Shown here in pieces: positions 1-4,620 of a DNA stretch of 6,206 nt. Position numbers and translations under genes: made by a program. The notes below the pieces were generated by a model that saw only the letters and a program-made list of their open reading frames with translations, searched no databases and was not told where the DNA came from. The first letter of the stretch is position 1; each line of letters begins with the position of its first letter. This DNA comes from Pseudomonadota bacterium (GTDB taxonomy: Bacteria; Pseudomonadota; Gammaproteobacteria; Acidithiobacillales; Acidithiobacillaceae): NCBI GenBank assembly GCA_021827445.1, contig JAKAVW010000182.1:1-6206 (forward strand), read 5' to 3'.

Positions 1-244
1 AATCGTCGCGCGCCGCCGCTTCCCGTGCGGCGTGCAGTGCCTTCTCTACCTGTGCCAGTTGCCGCGTATTGACTGCGGGCGAGAGAGCGAGGATGTGTTC
101 CCGGCCCGCCTGTACGGCAATGGCGTCGGAGACGTTCTGTTGCGGGCTGACCTGCACCATCTGCGCGCAGGCGCTGAGGCCCAGACTTAGGGCCAGTGCT
201 ATCCCCAGGCGGGGATAGAGACTTCGGTTCCATAGCGTGTTCAC
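1..244 (-). CDS. Small lipoprotein, 5' part only (runs off the window)
   Basis: The frame opens with GTG at 244-242, 7 nt after the rlmH stop, and stays open to the window edge (81 codons). A purine-rich GAGGAG (260-255, inside the rlmH 3' end) lies 10 nt before the GTG, a little far but usable; the nearby ATG (233-231) is in another frame. Residues 1-26 form a lipoprotein signal peptide: basic start with Arg7 and Arg12, a hydrophobic run of Leu/Ala/Gly/Ser, then the lipobox Leu-Ser-Ala-Cys with Cys26 as the likely lipidated residue. Ala27 after the cysteine does not suggest inner-membrane retention, so the outer membrane is likely. Residues 27-81 are rich in Ala, Gln and charged residues and look helical, somewhat like DUF4398-type lipoproteins, but I cannot assign a family. 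Close spacing suggests cotranscription with rsfS-rlmH. Confidence 0.7.
   Translation of the reverse strand, partial: MNTLWNRSLYPRLGIALALSLGLSACAQMVQVSPQQNVSDAIAVQAGREHILALSPAVNTRQLAQVEKALHAAREAAARDD
199..218. repeat. Perfect 8-bp hairpin just inside the lipoprotein reading frame
   Basis: CTATCCCC and GGGGATAG are exact reverse complements separated by the 4-nt loop AGGC (plus-strand reading). The structure sits about 26-45 nt downstream of the GTG start of the lipoprotein gene, in the signal-peptide codons. No U-tract follows on either strand, so it is not an ordinary terminator. It could lower translation of the gene or protect the upstream mRNA, but may simply be coding coincidence. Confidence 0.4.
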
Positions 245-251
245 GTCAGCG

Positions 252-725
252 TCACTCCTCTCCGCCACGATGATAAGGTAATCCGGCCTGAATGCTCCAG
301 GCGCGGTACAATTGTTCAGCCAGCACGACGCGCACCACCGGGTGCGCGAGGGTCAGGGGTGATAAGGACCAGCGCCAGTCCGGTTGCAGGGCCGGATCAA
401 GGCCGTCGGGGCCGCCTATCCACAGCGCCACATCGCGCCCGCCAGCGAACCAGGTGTCGATGCGCTGCGCTAAGGCCTCACTGTCCAGAGGCTTGCCGCC
501 CACTTCCAGCGCCACCCGCTCGGCGTCGCCGGGGGTGGCTGCCAGAATCCGCTCGCCTTCTTCGCGCCGCCAGCGTACCGGATCGCCACTGCGCCCGCGT
601 CGCGCCAGCGGCAGTGCGCGCCACTCGACGCGCAATTGCGGCGGCATCCGTGCGGTGTATTCGGCGACACCCGCCTCTACCCATGCCGGCATTTTACTGC
701 CGATGGCTAGCACCCGGAGGCGCAT
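252..725 (-). CDS. rlmH: 23S rRNA (pseudouridine1915-N3)-methyltransferase RlmH
   Basis: RlmH methylates pseudouridine 1915 in helix 69 of 23S rRNA on the assembled 70S ribosome, using S-adenosylmethionine, and acts in the cytoplasm as a homodimer with a SPOUT-type knot. The 157-residue product matches the family length (about 155). The SAM-binding knot is clear: IGGPDG at residues 103-108 and SLSPLTLAHPVVRVVLAEQL at 120-139, leading to YRAWSI and the C-terminal PYHR (150-153), all family signatures. The usual Glu of the GGPEG motif is Asp here, a conservative change. The ATG (725-723) is 6 nt after the rsfS stop, with a GAGGG-type ribosome site in the rsfS 3' end. Position between rsfS and the downstream lipoprotein, with very short gaps, indicates one operon. 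Confidence 0.96.
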   Translation of the reverse strand: MRLRVLAIGSKMPAWVEAGVAEYTARMPPQLRVEWRALPLARRGRSGDPVRWRREEGERILAATPGDAERVALEVGGKPLDSEALAQRIDTWFAGGRDVALWIGGPDGLDPALQPDWRWSLSPLTLAHPVVRVVLAEQLYRAWSIQAGLPYHRGGEE

Positions 726-731
726 CGCGGA

Positions 732-1088
732 TCAGCGTCCCTCGCTTTGACCACGCATCTGCGGGAGCTCTCCCCAGAGCCGCTCCAACTGATAAAAATC
801 GCGCACTTCCGGGCGCATCACATGGACGACGACGTCACCGAGATCCACTAGCGCCCAGTCGCCGACAGCGAGCCCTTCCTTGCCTATGGGTTTTACGCCT
901 TCTTCACGCATGCGTGCCATCACGGCGTCGGCCAGCGCCCGCAGGTGGCGGTCGGAGTTGCCGGAGGCGATGATGAGATAGTCGGTGATGTCGGTTTGTT
1001 TGCGGACATCAATGCTCTTGATGTCGAGCGCTTTGTGTTCATCGAGAACGGAGATGGCCAGGTCGCGGAGGGTTTCTGCTGTCGCCAA
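732..1088 (-). CDS. rsfS: Ribosomal silencing factor RsfS (Iojap family)
   Basis: RsfS binds ribosomal protein L14 on the large subunit and blocks joining with the small subunit, lowering translation in starvation or stationary phase. The 118-residue product has the family's usual length and motifs: DITDYLIIASGNSDRHL at 33-49, EGLAVGDWALVDLGDVVVHV at 71-90, and FYQLERLWG at 98-106. The start is read as TTG (1088-1086), because AAAGGA (1103-1098) stands 9 nt before it, the protein then begins where the family normally begins, and no in-frame ATG serves. It follows nadD by 24 nt and precedes rlmH by 6 nt, the order common in proteobacteria. The TTG start may keep expression low. Confidence 0.95.
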   Translation of the reverse strand: MATAETLRDLAISVLDEHKALDIKSIDVRKQTDITDYLIIASGNSDRHLRALADAVMARMREEGVKPIGKEGLAVGDWALVDLGDVVVHVMRPEVRDFYQLERLWGELPQMRGQSEGR

Positions 1089-1097
1089 GTGTGATGA

Positions 1098-1103
1098 TCC
1101 TTT
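1098..1103 (-). promoter_or_regulatory. Ribosome binding site deciding the TTG start of rsfS
   Basis: The minus strand reads AAAGGA, 9 nt upstream of the TTG at 1088-1086, inside the 24-nt gap after the nadD stop. No alternative ATG or GTG lies at a fitting distance in the rsfS frame. Confidence 0.6.
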
Positions 1104-1112
1104 GTGGTCGGG

Positions 1113-1769
1113 TTATGGGCTATGGTAGAGCCCTTCGGCGTCAATATAATCCAATACTTCGTCCGGTAACAGAAAACGCGGACTGTGATGACTGGCGAGC
1201 AGGCTGCGGATGCTGGTGGCGGAGATCTCCAGCGCGGTGACCGTGTGGAACAAAATACGCCCGGCTGGCGTCTGGCGCAGGGTGCCGACATCTTCACAAC
1301 GGCGCTGATAGAGGGCCTGTCGCAAGGCCTCCGGCAATTCGGCGGCGGGCCAGCCGGGGCGCCCGGTAACGATGAGGTGGGTGAGGTCCAGAATGTGTTG
1401 CCAGTGGTGCCAGGTGTCGAAGCGCAGAAAGGCGTCCATGCCGATGACCATGGCGAGTAACGCATCCGGGCGTTGCTGGCGCAGGGCAGTGAGGGTGTCG
1501 ACACTGTAGGACGGCCCTTCCCGCTCCACTTCCCAGGAGCTGACCGTGAAGTGCGGATGGTGGGCGACGGCGATGCGGGTCATGACCAGACGATGGCGGG
1601 CATCGGCCCAGGGGCTTTGGCGGTGGGGCGGGTGCCCGGCCGGGATCAGCATCACCTGTGCGACGCCGAGGGCCTGCCGCACTTCTTCCACGGCGCGCAG
1701 GTGCCCGTAATGGATGGGGTCGAAGGTGCCGCCGAGGATGACCAGATCATCATGTGTGGAACGGTGCAT
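1113..1769 (-). CDS. nadD: Nicotinate-mononucleotide adenylyltransferase NadD
   Basis: NadD transfers AMP from ATP to nicotinate mononucleotide, giving deamido-NAD and pyrophosphate, an essential step of NAD synthesis in the cytoplasm. The 218 residues match the family's usual size. The nucleotidyltransferase fold is evident: GGTFDPIHYGHL (13-24) with the ATP-binding HxGH-type motif, PAGHPPHR (43-50), PSYSVDTL (86-93), IGMDAFLRFDTWHHW (109-123) and the C-terminal EISATSIR (181-188). The ATG at 1769-1767 lacks a recognisable Shine-Dalgarno; the upstream minus strand has TATATT (1781-1776) only 6 nt before the ATG, so a leaderless transcript is conceivable. A start a few codons later has no better support. 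It heads the nadD-rsfS-rlmH cluster, 71 nt after the Dsb-like lipoprotein gene. Confidence 0.95.
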   Translation of the reverse strand: MHRSTHDDLVILGGTFDPIHYGHLRAVEEVRQALGVAQVMLIPAGHPPHRQSPWADARHRLVMTRIAVAHHPHFTVSSWEVEREGPSYSVDTLTALRQQRPDALLAMVIGMDAFLRFDTWHHWQHILDLTHLIVTGRPGWPAAELPEALRQALYQRRCEDVGTLRQTPAGRILFHTVTALEISATSIRSLLASHHSPRFLLPDEVLDYIDAEGLYHSP

Positions 1770-1840
1770 AAGTGGAATATAACCAAGGGCCGCCCGTGGG
1801 GGAAGCCGACCGCTATCGAAATGCGCCCAGCTTGCGGAGA

Positions 1841-2548
1841 TTAAGGGGTGCAGCCCGCCGCGCTCACATTGCCATCGAGCGAGTCGATCAGCGCGGGCAG
1901 TGCATGCATGGCGATGCCATGTTCCACGGTCATCCGCGGGCCGGTTTCATCCCCTGTTGCGTTGGTGTCAGACGAATGCTTCTGACAGAAAAGCAGGGTT
2001 GGTGTCGCTTCTTCGCCGCTGGTCTGCAGCAATGCGGTGTTGGTGTTGATGGCCGCTATGTCCTTTGGAGGAGTGCGCGCCAGGGGCCGGGTGCCACCCT
2101 CTTCGGTGTTGTCGTTAAATCCCTTCTCGTTATTCGCCCAGGCGGCTGCCCGGTCGTTGGCGGCGAGAATCGTGGCGGCCTTGGCGACACTGGAGTTTTT
2201 CAGAAAGCCAACCGGAATTATTTTTGCCCGCAACTGACCGTCGGCGACGGGTTTTTGTAACGCGTCCCAGAGCAGATGGCAGTAGATGCAGTTGGGATCC
2301 ATAAACACCACAATCAGCGGGCCGGCATGGCCTATCATGAAGCCCGGTGCCTTCATGGCCGCCGGAGCAATAGGCTCGACAGGGGCTTTCCGGGGTTGGG
2401 TCAGATGCTCATCAGGTTTGGGACTCGGGCTGGTGGCGCATCCGGCGAGCAGTAGCGGGCCGAAAAGCAGCACCGCTAAACTCAGTCCTGTGGCTTTTCT
2501 GAATCCAATGCGCCCCTTTGTTTTGTTGCCCTGATCTTCGGTCTCCAT
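1841..2548 (-). CDS. DsbG/DsbC-like thioredoxin-fold lipoprotein
   Basis: This is probably a periplasmic, membrane-anchored thiol:disulfide exchange protein. The ATG at 2548-2546 is chosen over a frame open to 2623 because GGGAGAG (2560-2554) stands 5 nt before it and the signal peptide then lies near the N-terminus. From there it is 235 residues: a basic start, hydrophobic segment about 21-35, lipobox Leu-Ala-Gly-Cys with Cys37, a Pro-rich linker to about residue 68, then the thioredoxin fold with VVFMDPNCIYC (redox pair Cys87/Cys90), a helical insert (FLKNSSVAKAATILAANDRA, 115-134) and the cis-proline loop EATPTLLF (180-187). Cys188 and Cys233 are extra. The insert and NTALL stretch resemble DsbC/DsbG, but the linker is too short for their dimerisation domain. 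It is divergent from msrAB, suggesting a shared role in oxidative thiol or methionine repair; this is inference. Confidence 0.8.
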   Translation of the reverse strand: METEDQGNKTKGRIGFRKATGLSLAVLLFGPLLLAGCATSPSPKPDEHLTQPRKAPVEPIAPAAMKAPGFMIGHAGPLIVVFMDPNCIYCHLLWDALQKPVADGQLRAKIIPVGFLKNSSVAKAATILAANDRAAAWANNEKGFNDNTEEGGTRPLARTPPKDIAAINTNTALLQTSGEEATPTLLFCQKHSSDTNATGDETGPRMTVEHGIAMHALPALIDSLDGNVSAAGCTP

Positions 2549-2553
2549 GGTCA

Positions 2554-2560
2554 CTCTCCC
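2554..2560 (-). promoter_or_regulatory. Ribosome binding site deciding the start of the Dsb-like lipoprotein
   Basis: The minus strand reads GGGAGAG 5 nt upstream of the ATG at 2548-2546. It supports that ATG over starts further upstream, whose 25 extra residues would precede the signal peptide and would occupy the divergent promoter region. Confidence 0.65.
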
Positions 2561-2616
2561 CAACTTTTGCGAAACGAATCCCGCCAGAGCGTAAATACTA
2601 GCAAATGCGCCGGAGT

Positions 2617-2633
2617 CTGGCACATCGCCTGCG
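2617..2633 (+). promoter_or_regulatory. Possible sigma-54 (-24/-12) promoter for msrAB
   Basis: The plus strand reads CTGGCACATCGCCTGCG, with GG at 2619-2620 and GC at 2631-2632 separated by exactly 10 nt, as required for RpoN. The -24 half (CTGGCAC) is perfect; the -12 half has CTGC instead of TTGC, and the bases between deviate from consensus. Transcription would start near 2644, leaving a leader of about 78 nt before the msrA ATG. A sigma-70 -10-like GATAAT (2670-2675) lies further down but lacks a well-spaced -35. Confidence 0.4.
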
Positions 2634-2707
2634 GAGTTTGGTTTGGTGAAAGTTTGTCGCTATGCTCAGGATAATGCCCGCTCCGGCCAAGGGACGATTG
2701 GGCGCTC

Positions 2708-2713
2708 AAGGAG
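2708..2713 (+). promoter_or_regulatory. Ribosome binding site deciding the msrA start
   Basis: AAGGAG lies 8 nt upstream of the ATG at 2722, a strong Shine-Dalgarno. The in-frame ATG at 2662 lies upstream of this site and has none, so the shorter protein is preferred. Confidence 0.75.
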
Positions 2714-2721
2714 TGCATGTT

Positions 2722-3309
2722 ATGGCTTTAACGATTCCTGCTCCCAGCCGGGAGGATCCCGCCGCCGATATGCCGGGTGTGGCGGTACTGGCGGGGGGCT
2801 GCTTCTGGTGTGTGGAGGCGGTGTATCTGGACCTTGCCGGGGTGACGCGGGTGATGTCCGGTTATACGGGCGGTGCGGCGGAGACAGCAAATTACCGGAC
2901 TGTGTGCGGTGGTGCAACGGGCCACGCCGAGGCGGTGGAGATTCACTATGATCCGGCGCTGCTGTCTTTTGGCCGTTTGTTGCAGGTCTTTTTTGCGGTG
3001 GCCCACGATCCGACGCAGCACAACCGGCAGGGGAATGATGTGGGGACACAGTATCGCTCCGCGATATTTACCCTGAACGATGCGCAGGCGGCGCTGGCGC
3101 GGGATTATGTGGCGCAATTGAATCAGGTAGGTGTTTTTGCCGCACCCATCGCCACTGAAATCGCACCCCTGACACATTTTTATCCCGCCGAAGACATGCA
3201 TCAGAATTATGCCCGCCAGCATCCAGATCAGCCCTATATTTGTGCGGTGGCGCTGCCGAAAGTGGAAAAAATGCATGCGTGTTTTCCGCAGTTGTTGCGT
3301 AAAAATTGA
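2722..3309 (+). CDS. msrA: Peptide methionine-S-sulfoxide reductase MsrA
   Basis: MsrA reduces the S epimer of methionine sulfoxide in proteins, usually at the expense of thioredoxin. The product is 195 residues from the ATG backed by AAGGAG. Family signatures run in order: GGCFWCVEA with nucleophile Cys27, SGYTGG (46-51), YRTVCGGATGHAEAVEIHYD (58-77), the catalytic-loop stretch FAVAHDPTQHNRQGNDVGTQ (91-110), and the C-terminal FYPAEDMHQNYARQHPDQPY (153-172). Cys174 (in ICAVALPKVEK) and Cys187 are candidates for the resolving cysteines; Cys30 in the active-site motif is another free thiol. There is no signal peptide, so it acts in the cytoplasm. Its stop overlaps the ribosome binding site of msrB, so the two are cotranscribed. 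Confidence 0.96.
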   Translation: MALTIPAPSREDPAADMPGVAVLAGGCFWCVEAVYLDLAGVTRVMSGYTGGAAETANYRTVCGGATGHAEAVEIHYDPALLSFGRLLQVFFAVAHDPTQHNRQGNDVGTQYRSAIFTLNDAQAALARDYVAQLNQVGVFAAPIATEIAPLTHFYPAEDMHQNYARQHPDQPYICAVALPKVEKMHACFPQLLRKN

Positions 3310-3323
3310 AGGAGATTATGGTG

Positions 3324-3749
3324 ATGATCCGTTCATCCGCTGGTTTTGATTTGACCCCGATTGACGCCGGGAAACGTGCGGAAATGGCGCAGGATCTGCC
3401 CGCCGAAGTGCGTCACGTGCTCTTTGAGCATGGCACGGAGCCACCCTTCTGCGGCGGACTGCTGCATGAAACAGGTGATGGGACTTTTGTTTGCGCGTTA
3501 TGCGGTTTGCCGCTGTTTCGCTCGGCAGCCAAGTTTGAGTCGGGGACGGGCTGGCCGAGTTTCTGGGAGCCTTATGCGCCTGATCACGTCCGCGAGATTC
3601 GCGATGCCAGTCACGGTATGGTCCGTACGGAAATCCGCTGTGCCCGCTGTGATAGCCATCTGGGGCATGTGTTTCCCAATGGCCCGGCACCGACGGGGCT
3701 GCGCTATTGTCTGAATTCGGCAGCGCTGCGCTTTGAAAAGGCCACTTAG
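3324..3749 (+). CDS. msrB: Peptide methionine-R-sulfoxide reductase MsrB
   Basis: MsrB reduces the R epimer of protein methionine sulfoxide, complementing MsrA. The AAGGAG at 3309-3314 overlaps the msrA stop. Possible starts are ATG 3318 (spacing 3, too close), GTG 3321 (6) and ATG 3324 (9); the last is preferred, giving 141 residues. The zinc site is complete: CALC (57-60) and CARC (106-109). Other signatures are SGTGWPSFW (73-81), HLGHVFPNGP (112-121) and RYCLNSAALRF (127-137) with catalytic Cys129. The position in GTGWPSF often used for a resolving cysteine is Thr75; instead Cys43 (PPFCGG, where Thr or Ser is usual) is available, as in MsrBs with an N-terminal recycling cysteine. No signal peptide, so cytoplasmic. 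Confidence 0.96.
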   Translation: MIRSSAGFDLTPIDAGKRAEMAQDLPAEVRHVLFEHGTEPPFCGGLLHETGDGTFVCALCGLPLFRSAAKFESGTGWPSFWEPYAPDHVREIRDASHGMVRTEIRCARCDSHLGHVFPNGPAPTGLRYCLNSAALRFEKAT

Positions 3750-3777
3750 TTTCCATCGAAAAAGCAGGTTTCATGGA

Positions 3778-3867
3778 CTGGCCGGAGGGTTACGTCTGGC
3801 TACTCTGGATGGTGATTTCAGGAACTTCTCAGCACCCGGCCTCGATTGGATTCTGGTGAACGCATGA
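3778..3867 (+). pseudogene. C-terminal remnant of a PIN-domain (VapC-like) toxin
   Basis: Starting 28 nt after the msrB stop, one frame reads 29 codons ending in TGA at 3865: it contains GLRLATLDGDFRNFSAPGLD (residues 4-23) and finishes WILVNA. This is the typical end of a PIN ribonuclease: the strand leading to LATLDGDF holds the last conserved acidic residue, followed by a Phe and a short terminal beta strand with GLDWI. The codons before it (toward msrB) are open but show no PIN similarity and run into msrB in a different frame, so the first roughly 100 residues, including the other metal-binding acids, are missing. No antitoxin gene is visible. It cannot make an active toxin; it is a scar of a lost toxin-antitoxin pair. 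Confidence 0.6.
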
Positions 3868-4068
3868 GTCTCCGGTTACAGGTTCACGACAGACGGAAAG
3901 ACATAACCAAGGATAGCAAGGCGGGCATCGTGGGGTATGAGATGCCGGTTAACCGGATTTCTACGTGTTCGAGCCGCCCAGGGGTCTGGCGGAGATGGAT
4001 ACGGGCTTGAGGGCGTGTACCGGGCGGATACTCTGGGTGCTGGGGGAAATGTCAGGATCATTGCGCTC
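3868..4068. other. Unassigned stretch between two gene remnants
   Basis: No frame here gives a protein I recognise. A 92-residue minus-strand frame (4154-3876) and a 127-residue plus-strand frame (3937-4320) exist, but both overlap the S-formylglutathione hydrolase remnant and lack good ribosome sites. A startless plus-strand frame (about 3953-4093) reads FYVFEPPRGLAEMDTGLRAC, which looks protein-like but matches no family known to me. The 12-bp palindrome CCGGTTAACCGG is at 3945-3956. The interval is best taken as decayed DNA between fragments. Confidence 0.45.
3945..3956. repeat. 12-bp perfect palindrome CCGGTTAACCGG
   Basis: A perfect 12-bp palindrome without spacer lies within the decayed interval; a related CCGGTTAC occurs at 3872-3879. 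It could be a protein-binding site, a recombination scar or chance. No gene start lies close by on either strand to suggest an operator. Confidence 0.4.
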
Positions 4069-4458
4069 TTATCCCCGCAGCACTCGCGCATGAAACGCCA
4101 AATGCTCTCCGATAAAACTGGCGATGAAAAAATAACTGTGATCGTAACCCGCATGCCAACGCAGCGTCAGCCGGTCATCTTTCAATGCCTCCAGCCATTC
4201 AGTTTTGAGTTCCTTTTCCAGAAAGGGGTCTGCCCGCCCCTGATCCACCAGAACAGGCGTGCACCTGGTACCGACGGTTTCCTTGCATTGCGCAATGATA
4301 GCCTTCCCGTAAATAGCTGAACACCCCATTTCCATTAAATGGCGTATGTCGTTATTGAGCGACGGAGGAACCGGATGCCGCACCTCCTCTCCAACCGACC
4401 AATAAATAATAGCTTTTAATCCTATGCTATTGATGGTCGTCATTTCACGTGCCGCCAC
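4069..4458 (-). pseudogene. Truncated S-formylglutathione hydrolase (C-terminal third)
   Basis: The intact enzyme hydrolyses S-formylglutathione to formate and glutathione in formaldehyde detoxification, and is a serine esterase of about 280 residues. Here only the last 78 or so residues match (about 4305 down to 4069): TPVLVDQGRADPFLEKELKT (67-86 of this frame) carries the catalytic Asp, and GYDHSYFFIASFIGEHL (104-120) the catalytic His, followed by AFHARVLRG at the natural C-terminus. The N-terminal two thirds, including the GHSMGG nucleophile motif, are missing. The frame extends upstream to GTG 4458 or ATG 4443, but its first 50 residues resemble nothing in the family and are more AT-rich. 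No alcohol dehydrogenase partner is near. Inactive as an esterase; even if translated, it would be a novel short protein. Confidence 0.8.
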
Positions 4459-4467
4459 GGATCACTT

Positions 4468-4489
4468 TCGCTGTGTTGCCTTACAGCGA
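4468..4489. promoter_or_regulatory. Inverted repeat, candidate sigma-54 activator site
   Basis: TCGCTGT and ACAGCGA are exact reverse complements around an 8-nt centre. The centre (about 4478) is roughly 100 bp upstream of the start predicted from the -24/-12 element, the usual position of an enhancer-binding activator site. No T-run follows, so it is not a plain terminator. The activator is unknown; assignment is inference from position and symmetry. Confidence 0.45.
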
Positions 4490-4527
4490 CGAAAATATGG
4501 TTCAGGGTTATCAACTATGAACTGGCA

Positions 4528-4551
4528 CCGCTAAAAAACAACCGATAGCGG
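4528..4551. repeat. Second inverted repeat upstream of the -24 element
   Basis: CCGCTA and TAGCGG form a 6+6 bp inverted repeat with a 12-nt centre. It is flanked by two TGGCAC copies (4523-4528 and 4555-4560), the second being the -24 element itself. It could be an additional protein-binding site or a remnant of a promoter duplication. Confidence 0.3.
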
Positions 4552-4553
4552 CT

Positions 4554-4570
4554 GTGGCACGATATCTGCA
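4554..4570 (+). promoter_or_regulatory. Sigma-54 (-24/-12) promoter
   Basis: The plus strand reads GTGGCACGATATCTGCA. GG (4556-4557) and GC (4568-4569) are separated by exactly 10 nt, and the match to the RpoN consensus YTGGCACGRNNNTTGCW is broken only at the first base and at one T of the -12 element. Transcription would start near 4581, about 40 nt before the GTG of the OpgH-like gene. An inverted repeat about 100 bp upstream fits an activator site. Confidence 0.7.
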
Positions 4571-4620
4571 GTGTAATACATATATGGTTTAAGAAAACTG
4601 CCAGATCATGGAGTTTTATC

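Noticed and set aside
292..973. Two overlapping plus-strand open frames opposite rlmH and rsfS
   Set aside because: They are Arg/Pro/Ser/Ala-rich antisense shadows of GC-rich genes with clear family signatures on the other strand.
920..1504. 194-residue minus-strand frame overlapping nadD and rsfS
   Set aside because: It is out of frame with two certain genes, and its composition (Ser, Thr, Pro rich) is that of a frame shadow.
1772..2260. 162-residue plus-strand frame opposite the Dsb-like lipoprotein
   Set aside because: No family motif, no ribosome site, and the opposite strand carries a lipobox, CxxC and cis-Pro in order.
2670..2675. GATAAT as a sigma-70 -10 element for msrA
   Set aside because: The best upstream -35-like hexamer, TTGGTG at 2643-2648, is 21 nt away, too far for a normal promoter; kept only as an alternative.
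2728..3276. 182-residue minus-strand frame opposite msrA
   Set aside because: Antisense to a gene with complete MsrA motifs; its His/Arg-rich composition is a shadow effect.
3937..4320. 127-residue plus-strand frame
   Set aside because: Its second half is antisense to the well-recognised hydrolase remnant and it lacks a ribosome binding site and any known domain.
4408..4431. AATAGC/GCTATT inverted repeat as a terminator
   Set aside because: Weak 6-bp AT-rich stem with a 12-nt loop and no GC-rich stem or T-run.
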